The notes under the pieces are model-generated. The model saw nothing but the letters and a program-made list of their open reading frames with translations. It was not told where the DNA came from and made no database searches. Source: Desulfosediminicola ganghwensis (GTDB lineage Bacteria; Desulfobacterota; Desulfobulbia; Desulfobulbales; Desulfocapsaceae). From it: a stretch of DNA of 64,000 bases. The DNA lies in assembly GCF_005116675.2 (NCBI RefSeq), contig NZ_CP050699.1:744001-808000 (forward strand). Direction: 5' to 3'. The position numbers and the translations under genes are program-made. Positions 37,953 to 47,131 of the stretch are shown here, in pieces (position 1 is the stretch's first letter; each line of letters starts with the position of its first letter).

Positions 37953-38789
37953 ATGGCGGTGCAGTTTCCGGTAGCCTTTGAAAAATTAAGTGGGACGGGC
38001 AATGATTTTGTGGTCATCGACAACAGGGATGGTCGCGTAGCACATGAAGAGCAGCCGGAATTTGCCAGAAAGGTCTGCCGCCGCATGTTCTCGGTGGGTG
38101 CTGATGGAATGTTTTTGATAGAACATTCGTCAAAGGCAGATTTTCGCTGGCAGTTTTACAATGCAGATGGCTCAGTCGCCGAGATGTGCGGCAACGGCGC
38201 GCGTTGTGTTGCCCGTTTTGCCTACAGTCACGGTATCGCAGAGCGGAAGATGCGCTTTGAGACCCTGGCCGGCATCATCGAAGCTGAAATTATTGGCGAA
38301 GCTGAAGATGTTCGGGTATTGCTTACTGAGCCTTACGATTACCGCTTTGACCTCAAAATCGCCATTGATGGCACCGATCATTCTGCCAGTTTTGTGAATA
38401 CCGGTGTGCCCCATGCGGTTCTTTTTGTCGAAGATGAGCAGGCACCTGTGAAAAAATGGGGCAGGGACGTTCGTTTTCACGATCTTTTCGCACCGGCAGG
38501 AACAAACGCAAACTTCGTTCGGGTGCTCGGCCAAAACAGAATAGAGTGCCGCACATATGAGCGTGGTGTGGAGGATGAAACCCGGGCCTGTGGCACGGGT
38601 GCCACCGCCGCTGCCATTATGGCCGCAATCGAAAAGAATATGTCTTCGCCAGTGGAGGTCCTTACTTCCGGAGGTGATACTCTGTTGATCTCCTTTGACA
38701 AAGAGGGCACAGAAGTGAAAAATGTGTATCTGCAGGGCCCGGCGCGAAGAATATACACCGGTAACCTTACTGCAGAGTCTTTGCTGTAG
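37953..38789 (+). CDS. dapF: Diaminopimelate epimerase
   Basis: The enzyme interconverts LL- and meso-diaminopimelate. Both catalytic cysteines are present in AEMCGNGARCVARFA and ETRACGTGATAAA. The start is the ATG at 37953, seven bases after AAGGAG; a closer ATG at 37947 and the longer ORF start fit the RBS less well. It heads a lysine/peptidoglycan set with dapA and dapB. Confidence 0.94.
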   Translation: MAVQFPVAFEKLSGTGNDFVVIDNRDGRVAHEEQPEFARKVCRRMFSVGADGMFLIEHSSKADFRWQFYNADGSVAEMCGNGARCVARFAYSHGIAERKMRFETLAGIIEAEIIGEAEDVRVLLTEPYDYRFDLKIAIDGTDHSASFVNTGVPHAVLFVEDEQAPVKKWGRDVRFHDLFAPAGTNANFVRVLGQNRIECRTYERGVEDETRACGTGATAAAIMAAIEKNMSSPVEVLTSGGDTLLISFDKEGTEVKNVYLQGPARRIYTGNLTAESLL

Positions 38790-38906
38790 AAAAGTAGTTT
38801 AAAAACATACGACTGAATTGAACAGTAGTTCAGGCAAGCAGGAGCGTGCAACCCGGTTAACCAGGCTGTACAACTCTGCAGTCTTATCGAAATACCAGGA
38901 GGAGTC

Positions 38907-39788
38907 ATGGAAAGATTTCACGGAGCAATTACCGCAATAATAACCCCGTTCACTGACGGTAAAGTTGATGAGCAGGCATTTGTGGACCTGATTGAATATC
39001 AGATTGCCAACGGTATTCACGGTATCGTGCCTTGCGGCACCACCGGTGAATCGGCAACTCTCGGGTTCGACGAGCATAAACGGGTTATTGAAATTGCGGT
39101 GAAAACTGTAGCCGGTCGCGTTCCGGTTATCGCCGGTACCGGTGCCAACAATACCCTTGAGGCGATCGAGTTCACCGAGAGTGCCAAGGAAAGTGGTGCA
39201 GATGCGGTCCTTTCCGTGGCTCCTTATTATAACAAGCCAAGTCAGGAAGGTATCTACCAGCATTTCAAGACGGTCTGTGAGGCTGTTGATATCCCGACGT
39301 TTCTTTACAATGTCCCAGGCCGCACCGTGGTCAATATTGAGCCGGACACTGTAGCGCGCCTGGCGGAGATCGATAACATTATCGGTATCAAGGAAGCCTG
39401 TGGTTCCCTGGAGCAGATCAGCGACGTTATCAGAAAATGTCCTGAAGACTTTATCCTGCTCTCCGGTGATGACTTCACCTCCATGCCGACAGTTTATGTC
39501 GGCGGCAAGGGCGTTATTTCGGTGGCATCCAATATTTACCCGAAGGGCATGGCAGAGTTGATGGAAGCTGCTTTGGCAGGCGATGTCAAGCGTTCCCGGG
39601 AGCTGCATTACAAACTGTATGATCTGATGAAGTGTATGTTTTCCTGCCCGAGTCCGGCTCCCGCCAAGAAAGGGCTGGAGATGATCGGCAAGATTCCGAG
39701 CGCTGAAGTGCGGTTACCGATCACACCGGTGGATGAGCCGACCCAGACCAGGTTAACAGCAGTTTTGCAGCAACTTGAAATGATTTAA
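38907..39788 (+). CDS. dapA: 4-Hydroxy-tetrahydrodipicolinate synthase
   Basis: The 293-residue TIM-barrel aldolase has the pyruvate-binding GTTGESATL, the Tyr of SVAPYYNKPSQEG and the Schiff-base lysine in IIGIKEACGSLEQ. It condenses pyruvate and aspartate semialdehyde. AGGAGG precedes the ATG. Confidence 0.95.
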   Translation: MERFHGAITAIITPFTDGKVDEQAFVDLIEYQIANGIHGIVPCGTTGESATLGFDEHKRVIEIAVKTVAGRVPVIAGTGANNTLEAIEFTESAKESGADAVLSVAPYYNKPSQEGIYQHFKTVCEAVDIPTFLYNVPGRTVVNIEPDTVARLAEIDNIIGIKEACGSLEQISDVIRKCPEDFILLSGDDFTSMPTVYVGGKGVISVASNIYPKGMAELMEAALAGDVKRSRELHYKLYDLMKCMFSCPSPAPAKKGLEMIGKIPSAEVRLPITPVDEPTQTRLTAVLQQLEMI

Positions 39789-39797
39789 ACCACGAGC

Positions 39798-39820
39798 GCG
39801 GGCTCTTTCCCTGAGCCCGC
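39798..39820 (+). other. Intercistronic hairpin between dapA and dapB
   Basis: GCGGGCTC (39798-39805) pairs with GAGCCCGC (39813-39820) around a 7-nt loop. There is no T-run, so this is probably an mRNA-stabilising or processing element rather than a terminator. The dapB RBS (GGAGAG) follows. Confidence 0.55.
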
Positions 39821-39836
39821 ACCATGGAGAGAGAAA

Positions 39837-40646
39837 ATGATAAATGTGATTATAGCCGGCGCGGCGGGCAGAATGGGCCAGCGTATCGCCCATATGGTGC
39901 AGGCGCATCCACAACTCAATTACGCCGGAGCTTTCGAGGCAGAAGGCAGCCCGAATATTGGAAAAGATGCCGGCCAGCTCGTTTTTGGAGAAGCCAACGG
40001 GGTGATTATCGGTGAAGGGCTTGAGTCCGTAATCGAACAGGGAGATGTCATCATCGACTTCACCTTTCATGCCGCCACCATGAGTTTTGCCCGCATCGCT
40101 GCCAAACATAACCGCGCCATGGTCATCGGGACCACCGGTCTCACCGATGAAAACCTTGCAGAACTGGCTGAACTTGCCGGGAACTTTCCATGTGTGCAGG
40201 CGCCGAACATGTCGGTCTGTGTCAACGTGCTATTCAAGCTGGTAAAAAAGACCGCAGCCCTGTTGGGCGATGATTACGATATTGAAATAATCGAGGCCCA
40301 TCACAACAAGAAAAAGGATGCCCCCAGCGGCACAGCCTTAAAGCTTGGTGAGATGGCTGCCGAGGGCGTTGAGCGGAAGCTCTCCGAGGTAGGAGTGTTT
40401 GAGCGAAATGGCATTATTGGCGAGCGCAAGCCCGAAGAGATTGGTATCTCCACCATCAGGGCTGCGGATATCGTCGGTGAGCATACCGTCTATTTTGCTG
40501 GTCCTGGCGAGCGTATTGAGCTCACCCACAGGGCGCACAGCCGTGACCATTTTGCCAAAGGCGCTGCAAGAGCGGCGGCCTGGGTTGTCGGTAAAGAGAA
40601 CGGTATGTACAACATGTTCGATGTGCTGGGCCTGCAGGACCTCTAA
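39837..40646 (+). CDS. dapB: 4-Hydroxy-tetrahydrodipicolinate reductase
   Basis: The 269-residue enzyme has a Rossmann N-terminus (VIIAGAAGRMGQRIAHMV), the GTTGLTDENL loop, the dihydrodipicolinate-reductase signature EIIEAHHNKKKDAPSGTAL and the C-terminal GERIELTHRAHSRDHFAKGA. It acts directly after DapA. Confidence 0.95.
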   Translation: MINVIIAGAAGRMGQRIAHMVQAHPQLNYAGAFEAEGSPNIGKDAGQLVFGEANGVIIGEGLESVIEQGDVIIDFTFHAATMSFARIAAKHNRAMVIGTTGLTDENLAELAELAGNFPCVQAPNMSVCVNVLFKLVKKTAALLGDDYDIEIIEAHHNKKKDAPSGTALKLGEMAAEGVERKLSEVGVFERNGIIGERKPEEIGISTIRAADIVGEHTVYFAGPGERIELTHRAHSRDHFAKGAARAAAWVVGKENGMYNMFDVLGLQDL

Positions 40647-40784
40647 GCAAGAAGGAGTCGGCCTTAATTCCGGGATACCCCTGATATTCTGATAATTGAC
40701 TGAAAAGGTACATTTTCAAGATATCTCAGAGGGTAAATGAATTGTTGCAGAACGATGAGCAAACCAGAGTAGTGGAGTAGCACC

Positions 40785-41342
40785 ATGGGTGCTAAAAAGA
40801 GTGCGGTGGAAGAAATTCGCGTTTTTATCGGTATGGGTTCAAACCTGGGCAACAGCAAGGAGACCCTGCTGGCAGCCTGGCAGGAGCTAAGTAGTTATCC
40901 GGATATCGAATGCGTACGGCTCTCCAGGCCCTATGTATCGGCACCTGTGGATATGAAGAGTCAGCACTGGTTCACCAACGCGGTTGGCGAACTGCGCACC
41001 ACCCTCGGACCCAGACAGTTGTTGCGACGGTTGCTGGAGGTGGAGAATAGCCTGGGCCGCGTGCGACGGGAAGGTGTTTTTGGTTATCAGGACAGGGAGA
41101 TAGATCTCGATCTGCTCTACTACGGTGATACCCTGATGGATGAACCGGAGCTGGTGCTTCCCCACCCCCATCTGCAGAACAGGCGTTTTGTGCTTGAGCC
41201 GATGGCGGAGATAGCCGGGGAGTTTCTGGACTGCAAGCAGAACAGGACGGTTGCGGAGCTTACAGCACGACTGATGGAACGGATCGCAGAGGGCAATGAG
41301 GATAAGCAGGAGATCAGCCCCTCGACCTGGCCGGAGCAGTAA
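40785..41342 (+). CDS. folK: 2-Amino-4-hydroxy-6-hydroxymethyldihydropteridine diphosphokinase
   Basis: The 185-residue product has the HPPK start (VFIGMGSNLGNSKETLLAA), FTNAVGEL, and the signature DREIDLDLLYYGD followed by LPHPHLQNRRFVLEPM. It pyrophosphorylates the pterin for folate synthesis. It lies 138 nt after dapB. Confidence 0.93.
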   Translation: MGAKKSAVEEIRVFIGMGSNLGNSKETLLAAWQELSSYPDIECVRLSRPYVSAPVDMKSQHWFTNAVGELRTTLGPRQLLRRLLEVENSLGRVRREGVFGYQDREIDLDLLYYGDTLMDEPELVLPHPHLQNRRFVLEPMAEIAGEFLDCKQNRTVAELTARLMERIAEGNEDKQEISPSTWPEQ

Positions 41343-41691
41343 ATGTGAATGTTCAGATTATATGTGTTCTAACAGCTTGAGCTTTATGGGTAATTGGGAC
41401 ATATATAACGGAAGCGCTTCTGTTTTGGGGGATTGTTGATTCCATACTCAGGGTATCAGTTATCACCATGTGCAAAATGACAATATAGGTTTAAGATTTG
41501 GTAATATATTGAAAAAAAGAAGTGTTTTCGGTTTTTATGGAATACCTGGTTGAGTTGTAAAGTGGATAGGCAGTAATTAAGGTAATGAACGAATTTAACT
41601 TAAGACTGTTGCGTATTTTTTTGAATCTGGTACATAGCAGATCAAGTTTTCATCGGGGCTAAGCCCGGTTGCGCAGCGAAGGAGAGGTAGA
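41343..41691. other. Gene-free AT-rich region after folK
   Basis: About 350 nt, more AT-rich than its neighbours, with no credible ORF, RNA or repeat that I can support. It probably holds the promoter of the YHS-like/transaldolase pair; GGAGAGG lies at its right end. Confidence 0.4.
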
Positions 41692-41970
41692 TTGAGTCCT
41701 CTACGAATTTTGGTGCTGGCCGTGCTGCTGTACATCGGGTATCGATTGGTGCGGAGCACCCTGACTGGAGACCGTGACAAAAAGACTACAACAAAGGATT
41801 CGGAGACTGAATCAGGCACGCCGGTTGAGGATGTGCTGATGGAGGATCCGGTATGCCACAGCCTTGTTCCGAAACAGCAGGCAATACGTCTACAACATCG
41901 TGGATCGACTGTCTATTTCTGTAGTGAAAAGTGCTGTAACACATTTATTGCTCAACAAGGAGAAGACTGA
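41692..41970 (+). CDS. Small membrane-anchored YHS/TRASH-like metal-binding protein
   Basis: The 92-residue product starts at TTG (GGAGAGG just upstream). It has one N-terminal membrane helix (2-20), a charged linker, and a C-terminal module [15 protein letters not shown]...[13 protein letters not shown] with the C-x(n)-CxxxC pattern of YHS/TRASH metal-binding domains. It shares base 41970 with the next gene, so they are coupled. A metal-sensing or shuttling role is inference. Confidence 0.7.
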   Translation: MSPLRILVLAVLLYIGYRLVRSTLTGDRDKKTTTKDSETESGTPVEDVLMEDPVCHSLVPKQQAIRLQHRGSTVYFCSEKCCNTFIAQQGED

Positions 41971-42614
41971 TGAAATTTTTCATCGATACAGCCAACATAG
42001 ATGAAATCAAGAAAGGCGTTGAGATGGGTATGGTTGATGGTGTTACCACCAACCCTTCCCTGATCGCCAAAGAGTCCAAGCCTTTCGAGGAGATCATCAA
42101 AGAGATCTGCTCAGTGGTAGACGGTCCGGTAAGTGCCGAGGTTGTAAGCCTCGATGCTCCCGGTATGGTCGCTGAGGCAAAAGAGCTCGCCAAGATCGGT
42201 GACAACATCGTCATCAAGGTGCCGATGATCATCGAAGGCATCAAGGCTGTCAAGCAGCTTACCGCAGAAGGCATTAAAACCAACGTCACCCTCGTTTTCT
42301 CCTGTGCGCAGGCCCTGCTTGCCGCTAAGGCCGGAGCGAGCTTTGTGAGCCCGTTTGTGGGCCGTCTCGACGACATTGGTGCACCGGGCATGGAGTTGAT
42401 TGGCGACATCGCCACCATGTACGACAACTACGGTTACACCAGTGAGATCATCGTAGCATCCGTACGCAGCCCTCAGCACGTTGTAGATTCAGCGCTGATC
42501 GGTGCTGACATCGCCACCATTCCCCTGAAGGTTATCGAGCAGCTGGCAAAGCATCCGCTGACCGATAAGGGTATGGAGCAGTTCCTGGCCGATTGGGAGA
42601 AGCGTGCCAAGTAA
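41970..42614 (+). CDS. Transaldolase/fructose-6-phosphate aldolase family protein
   Basis: The 214-residue single-domain TIM barrel begins [16 protein letters not shown] and has [12 protein letters not shown] and the Schiff-base lysine in [16 protein letters not shown]. This is the short TalB/Fsa (MipB) subfamily. Whether it works as transaldolase or as F6P aldolase needs assay. A strong terminator follows. Confidence 0.9.
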   Translation: MKFFIDTANIDEIKKGVEMGMVDGVTTNPSLIAKESKPFEEIIKEICSVVDGPVSAEVVSLDAPGMVAEAKELAKIGDNIVIKVPMIIEGIKAVKQLTAEGIKTNVTLVFSCAQALLAAKAGASFVSPFVGRLDDIGAPGMELIGDIATMYDNYGYTSEIIVASVRSPQHVVDSALIGADIATIPLKVIEQLAKHPLTDKGMEQFLADWEKRAK

Positions 42615-42630
42615 GCTTTACTGATACCCG

Positions 42631-42664
42631 GGCGGCATGGTACTCCATGCCGCCTGTTTTTTTC
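42631..42664 (+). terminator. Rho-independent terminator after the transaldolase gene
   Basis: A perfect 10-bp GC-rich stem (42631-42640 with 42645-42654), TACT loop, then TGTTTTTTT. Confidence 0.93.
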
Positions 42665-42803
42665 TACCCGAACCGTTAGTCCGCCATTCTTGAGGTGCAG
42701 AAAAAGTACCAGTTCAAGCTGATGGCAGCGGGACTATCCCTGGTTTTCTCAAGAGAAGAGATGAGCAATCCGGGCAGAACAGGACTCAGGCAATAGGAGC
42801 CCC

Positions 42804-43385
42804 ATGATCGCAGTAGCGGTTGTTTTTCTGTTACTGTTGCATTCTGCCGACTGTCAGGCCGAAGTATACGCCTGCCGGGATAGCAACGGGTCCGTCTACT
42901 TCACCAACATCATTCCCGAAGAGGGGTGCAACCCCTTCTACCAGGAAGTAAAATCCAAAAAACGTAATCAAAAGAAATCTTACGATACTGTAGTCTATGA
43001 CGACGATATCTGGGCCACTGGCGTCCGGTATAATGTCGATCCCTATCTCATAAAGGCAGTCATTCGGACCGAGTCAGCTTTTAATCACCGGGCCGTCTCG
43101 AAGAAAGGGGCGCAGGGGTTGATGCAGCTTATGCCGGAGACCGCGCGCCAACTCGGCGTACCAGACCCGTTCAATCCCCGGCAGAATATCGATGGCGGCA
43201 CCCGCTACCTCAAACAGCTTCTCGATACCTTTCATGGTGATCTCAGGCTTTCAATTGCGGCATACAATGCCGGGCCCGGTGCAGTGAAAAGGGCTGGGGG
43301 CATACCGAAATTCCCTGAGACCATCAATTATGTGTCGAGGGTCATGAAACACTACAAGGGATACAAGACCCGCGGCAGGGGCTAG
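42804..43385 (+). CDS. Lytic transglycosylase (SLT domain) with DUF4124
   Basis: The 193-residue secreted enzyme has a signal peptide (1-19), a DUF4124-like segment (EVYACRDSNGSVYFTN), and a C-terminal goose-lysozyme-like SLT domain with the catalytic Glu in AVIRTESAFNHRAVSKKGAQGLMQLMP and the AAYNAGPGAV motif. It cleaves peptidoglycan to 1,6-anhydro products. Stands alone. Confidence 0.9.
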   Translation: MIAVAVVFLLLLHSADCQAEVYACRDSNGSVYFTNIIPEEGCNPFYQEVKSKKRNQKKSYDTVVYDDDIWATGVRYNVDPYLIKAVIRTESAFNHRAVSKKGAQGLMQLMPETARQLGVPDPFNPRQNIDGGTRYLKQLLDTFHGDLRLSIAAYNAGPGAVKRAGGIPKFPETINYVSRVMKHYKGYKTRGRG

Positions 43386-43730
43386 TAAAAATTGCCGAGA
43401 GGCGAATCTGGTAGCTCTACGGATTTCGTCAACAACAAGCTGTCAGGCATGGCAGCTATTCAGAACATCAAGACATCGTGTGTTCTGAATAGAATGAAAA
43501 ATAATACAAACTTCACGTAGCCGGTCTGACCCAAATATTTTTCCCTATTGAAATACTTTCTAAAAGACACATACTTTTATCTTATTAAACCAAAAGTCTG
43601 ATCTTCTGATATTTTTGGGGCCGTAATGATAGGGGTGAAGACGGATATTTCCCTTGCTATTTACCGCCACACTCTTTACGATGCCGCTCCCTTAAAAGTT
43701 ATATAAGAAAAATCGAAGTAAAAAAATCGC
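43386..43730. other. Gene-free region before the SulP gene
   Basis: No coding frame is credible. A hairpin (TATTCAGAACA near 43458 with TGTTCTGAATA near 43481) could end the transglycosylase transcript, but has no T-run. The remainder is AT-rich and should carry the SulP promoter. Confidence 0.45.
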
Positions 43731-43770
43731 AAGCGGGCATGCACCTGGTTTAGGTGCATGCCCGCTTTTG
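43731..43770 (+). terminator. Strong stem-loop with T-run directly upstream of the SulP gene
   Basis: A perfect 16-bp stem (43731-43746 with 43752-43767), 5-nt loop and TTTT lies only about 25 nt before the SulP ATG at 43794. It could terminate upstream transcription, act as an attenuator in the SulP leader, or hold the RBS region; only transcript mapping would tell. Confidence 0.75.
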
Positions 43771-43793
43771 GTTGTAATGCACAGGAAGAAAGT

Positions 43794-45410
43794 ATGATGT
43801 TTGGATTGAAAGCTGGTTCGGTAGATGTAAAGAATGAAATAACCTCTGGAATCACAGTGGCACTGGCACTGGTTCCAGAAGCGGTGGCCTTTGCCTTTGT
43901 GGCGGGTGTCGACCCCTTGGTTGGCCTGTATGCGGCATTTATGGTCGGTCTCGTAACCTCGATCATGGGTGGTCGTCCCGGCATGATTTCGGGCGCTACC
44001 GGAGCACTGGCGGTGGTAATGGTATCGCTGGTGAAAGAGGGTAATGAGAGGGGGCTTGCCATGGCGGAGCCTATCGCGAATATGGGGCTGCAATACCTTT
44101 TCGCCACTGTAATTGCCATGGGCCTGATTCAGGCGCTGGCCGGCTACTTTCAGCTTGGTAAGTTTATCAGGCTGGTACCGCATCCGGTGATGCTGGGCTT
44201 TGTAAATGGCCTGGCAATTGTTATTTTTCTTTCCCAGCTCAGCATGTTCAAATCGACAGGGGTCGATGGCCTCAGCTGGTTGCAGGGAACGAATTTAGCT
44301 GTCATGGCCGCGTTGGTGCTGCTGACAATGGCTATCATGTTCTTTCTGCCGAAAATAACGAAAAAGGTGCCGGCCGGGCTTACTGCAATCCTCGTGGTTA
44401 CGGCCATCACCCTGGTCTTAAAGCTCGATGTTGCCACTGTTGGTTCCTTCATCCGTGATGGTGGCGGCGAGGGGCTGAAGGGCGGTTTACCTACCTTTCA
44501 AACCGAGATATTCACCCAGCTACCCTGGAACTGGGAGACGCTCTCCTTCATCCTGCCCTATGCCTTTATCCTGGCAATGATCGGTCTGATAGAGTCGCTT
44601 TTGACCTTAAACCTGATCGATGAGATTACAGAGACCCGGGGCAACAGCAACAAGGAATGTCTGGCTCAGGGTGCAGCAAACATCGTTACCGGTCTGTTCG
44701 GCGGAATGGGCGGCTGCGCAATGATCGGCCAGTCGATGATCAATGTGAACTCTGGCGCACGGGCAAGGTTATCCGGCATCGTGGCGGCGCTCGGTTTGCT
44801 CTTTTTCGTGCTCTTTGGCTCAGCATATATCGAAATCGTACCCATTGCGGCATTGACGGGTATCATGTTCATGGTGGTGATTGGTACCTTTGCCTGGAGT
44901 AGCCTTAGAATTATGCACAAGATCCCTAAATCGGATGCCCTGGTGCTGGTCACCGTATCTGCGCTAACGGTGATTTTTGATCTGGCTGTGGCGGTTCTGG
45001 TCGGTGTAATAATGTCTGCACTGGTGTTTTCATGGGAGAGTGCAATTCGCATTCGCGCCAGAAAGGGAGCCAAGGCCGATGGCACCAAGGTCTACGAGAT
45101 CTGGGGGCCGCTCTTTTTTGGTTCGACTGCAATGTTTGCCTCCAAGTTTGATTTCAAAGGGGACCCTGAGAAAATCGAGATTGATTTCATAGAATCAAGA
45201 GTTTCAGATCATTCAGGTGTTGAGGCGATCTCCAACATCGTCAGCAGATACCAGAAAGAGGGCAAGAGTGTGGCCTTGAAGCACCTTAGCGACGATAGTA
45301 AAAAACTGCTTAGGAAAATCGACCCGAAATATGAGAGAATAATTGTGGAAGAGGTTGATGACCCACGCTACCATGTAGTGGCAGACCCAACCCTCTTCGA
45401 CAGACCCTAA
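43794..45410 (+). CDS. SulP family inorganic anion transporter with STAS domain
   Basis: The product has 10-12 membrane helices with SulP motifs (ALALVPEAVAFAFVAGVDPLVGLYAAF, NSNKECLAQGAANIVTGLFGGMGGCAMIGQ, split here in reading) and a short C-terminal STAS domain (about the last 100 residues). The usual substrates are sulfate, bicarbonate or similar anions. The start is the ATG at 43794 after AGGAAG; the ORF extends 12 codons upstream into the terminator hairpin, which is not a plausible start. Confidence 0.9.
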   Translation: MMFGLKAGSVDVKNEITSGITVALALVPEAVAFAFVAGVDPLVGLYAAFMVGLVTSIMGGRPGMISGATGALAVVMVSLVKEGNERGLAMAEPIANMGLQYLFATVIAMGLIQALAGYFQLGKFIRLVPHPVMLGFVNGLAIVIFLSQLSMFKSTGVDGLSWLQGTNLAVMAALVLLTMAIMFFLPKITKKVPAGLTAILVVTAITLVLKLDVATVGSFIRDGGGEGLKGGLPTFQTEIFTQLPWNWETLSFILPYAFILAMIGLIESLLTLNLIDEITETRGNSNKECLAQGAANIVTGLFGGMGGCAMIGQSMINVNSGARARLSGIVAALGLLFFVLFGSAYIEIVPIAALTGIMFMVVIGTFAWSSLRIMHKIPKSDALVLVTVSALTVIFDLAVAVLVGVIMSALVFSWESAIRIRARKGAKADGTKVYEIWGPLFFGSTAMFASKFDFKGDPEKIEIDFIESRVSDHSGVEAISNIVSRYQKEGKSVALKHLSDDSKKLLRKIDPKYERIIVEEVDDPRYHVVADPTLFDRP

Positions 45411-45476
45411 GATATGTGAGATAGAGAGTCAGCAGTTCTGAAGGTATCGGGCATTCAATGGTAGCGAGGTTTATGC

Positions 45477-45506
45477 TTGACTCGTATCGGGGTAATGCGG
45501 TATAAA
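45477..45506 (+). promoter_or_regulatory. Sigma-70 promoter of tRNA-Leu
   Basis: TTGACT (45477-45482) and TATAAA (45501-45506) are separated by 18 nt. The tRNA begins 10 nt after the -10 box. Confidence 0.75.
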
Positions 45507-45516
45507 ATGCTGCTAC

Positions 45517-45603
45517 GCCGGAGTGGTGAAACTGGTAGACGCACTGGACTCAAAATCCAGCGGGGGCAACCCCGTGTCGGTTCGATTCCGACCTCCGGCA
45601 CCA
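45517..45603 (+). tRNA. tRNA-Leu (anticodon CAA)
   Basis: The 87-nt class II tRNA has a complete acceptor stem (GCCGGAG with CTCCGGC), an encoded CCA, a long variable arm, a T-loop TTCGATTC, and an anticodon loop CTCAAAA giving CAA at 45551-45553. Its 3' part (from 45535) is repeated at 54554-54623, so it is the integration site of the downstream island. Confidence 0.95.
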
Positions 45604-45604
45604 A
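45535..45604 (+). repeat. attL: left 70-bp direct repeat in tRNA-Leu
   Basis: This segment from the D-arm to just past CCA recurs at 54554-54623 with one difference (GGCAACC here, GGCGACC there). The integrase gene begins 142 nt downstream, the usual order for tRNA-targeting islands. Confidence 0.9.
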
Positions 45605-45610
45605 GGTGAA

Positions 45611-45652
45611 CAAGGCGATATCATTAGGTTATCTAGTGGTATCGCCTTTGTT
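45611..45652 (+). terminator. Terminator-like hairpin supplied by the island after tRNA-Leu
   Basis: AAGGCGATA (45612-45620) pairs with TATCGCCTT (45640-45648), followed by TGTTGTT. The tRNA's presumed original terminator now lies at the island's right end (54629-54669). Confidence 0.55.
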
Positions 45653-45695
45653 GTTCCTAGTGCTATCTACGTTCTTTTAGGCCCCAGATATCCTC

Positions 45696-45731
45696 ATCAT
45701 TGTCATTCCGAATCTACTAGAAATCTACCAG
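45696..45731. promoter_or_regulatory. Candidate integrase arm-binding sites, left end
   Basis: ATCATTGTCATTCC (45696-45709) occurs in exact inverted form at 54522-54535 near the other end. Just beyond it AATCTACTAG and AATCTACCAG form a direct repeat, and AATCTACCAG recurs near 54472. Such end-located repeats are typical arm sites of tyrosine integrases. Confidence 0.5.
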
Positions 45732-45745
45732 TAGAGAGGAATGAA

Positions 45746-46882
45746 ATGCCCAACATTACAAACAGATCACTACAATCCGTACGTCCAAAGTCTAAACCGC
45801 TCTTCATCAGAGATACAAAGGTGAAGGGCTTTGCAGCTAAGGTAAACCCATCAGGGTCTATCAAGCTGATTGCTGAAGTCCGCCACGAGAAACGGACAGT
45901 TAGAAAGACGATAGGGGAGTATCCCGGCATCAGCCTACAAGATGCTAGAGCCCAAACCATCACATTTATCCAACAAGTTAGAACTGGGAAGCATAGGGAA
46001 GTAACGAAGAAAGAGGTGCCTTTGTACGACCTCTTCCAGAGGTACCTTCTGACTGTGGATCTCAAGCAGAACACAAGAAAGAATTACAGGCAGGTAATCG
46101 GGTTCTATCTTCAGGACTGGTTAGAGATACCTGTTTCATCCATAAGCCGTGAGATGGTTGAGAAGCGTTTCTACAAGATCAGAGACAAGGGTATCGCAGG
46201 GGGGAAGCCTACCTATTCTCAAGCAACCAAAGTCATGAGGATACTCTCAGCCCTCATGAACTATGCTATAGGGGATGAACAGATAGAGAGCAACCCTGTT
46301 GATGTGCTTAGGCTTAAAAAGGTAGATAGGAGCACAAGGAAACGAACAAGTTACCTAAAGGCCTCAGAGGCCCATCATCTCTTGAAACGAACAGAGGGAG
46401 ATAACCACCCAGTTACGCAAGCTATCCGCCTTATGCTCTATACGGGCATGAGGAAGAATGAGGCTTTAAGGCTTAGGTGGTCCGATCTTGTAGATGCTGA
46501 GGGTATCTCCTGCCTTCTCATAAGAGATCCAAAGAATGGGCGAGACCATTATGTTCCTGTGTCTTCCCATGTCAATGAGGTCCTCCAGAAAGCGAAGAAC
46601 AGTACAGAACACATCTTCCCCTCTACACAGAAGAAAGGTGCTTGTATAAGCGACGTGAGGCCCACACTGAGCCGTTTGCATGATCTGACAGGCTTAACCT
46701 TTAGGTGCCATGATCTACGCAGGACATTCGCTACAAGAGCCACAGAAGTGGGCATAGATTATCTCATGGTCAAGAGACTCCTGAACCACAAGAGCAATGA
46801 CATTACCGCTCAGTACATCCAGTGGCACTCAAGAGAAAACCTGCTGATGATGAGGGAATCTCTAGAAAGAATAACCTATTAA
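45746..46882 (+). CDS. Tyrosine recombinase (tRNA-site integrase)
   Basis: The 378-residue product has an N-terminal arm-binding region of the DUF4102 type (DTKVKGFAAKVNPSGSIK), a core-binding helical domain (about 95-185) and a catalytic domain with Arg (MLYTGMRKNEALRLRW), HxLR (FRCHDLRRTFATRA), His (LLNHKSND) and the Tyr nucleophile (ITAQYIQW). It catalyses integration and excision of the island at tRNA-Leu. AGAGAGGA precedes the ATG. Confidence 0.93.
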   Translation: MPNITNRSLQSVRPKSKPLFIRDTKVKGFAAKVNPSGSIKLIAEVRHEKRTVRKTIGEYPGISLQDARAQTITFIQQVRTGKHREVTKKEVPLYDLFQRYLLTVDLKQNTRKNYRQVIGFYLQDWLEIPVSSISREMVEKRFYKIRDKGIAGGKPTYSQATKVMRILSALMNYAIGDEQIESNPVDVLRLKKVDRSTRKRTSYLKASEAHHLLKRTEGDNHPVTQAIRLMLYTGMRKNEALRLRWSDLVDAEGISCLLIRDPKNGRDHYVPVSSHVNEVLQKAKNSTEHIFPSTQKKGACISDVRPTLSRLHDLTGLTFRCHDLRRTFATRATEVGIDYLMVKRLLNHKSNDITAQYIQWHSRENLLMMRESLERITY

Positions 46883-46891
46883 GGTAAGAGA

Positions 46892-46931
46892 GGGGGATGC
46901 AGGTGGAAGGTCACCTCTCTGCATCCCTTTA
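46892..46931 (+). terminator. Terminator after the integrase gene
   Basis: GGGATGCAG (46894-46902) pairs with CTGCATCCC (46919-46927), extended by GGTG/CACC inside, followed by TTTA. It separates the integrase from the polymerase-like gene. The remaining sequence to 47131 is AT-rich, including a TTATTATAATAA palindrome near 47080. Confidence 0.65.
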
Positions 46932-47131
46932 TCCATGGAGGATAGCATGGGACACTATTGAGAGGGTCGATAAGGATCTGTTCTGCTCTCAAGACCCATT
47001 CTAACTCTTCAAGTAACTATCTCTTCCTGTCCTTATCCATCTGTCCTCCCCTCCCTAGCGGGACAAATCGCTCTATCTTGTTATTATAATAATAGAAGCT
47101 ATTAGATTGTTTAGTAAAAAGGAGAGAGGTG

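Noticed and set aside
41970-42614. Naming the aldolase gene as fsa or tal
   Set aside because: The short subfamily includes both activities and the sequence read does not separate them, so no symbol is given.
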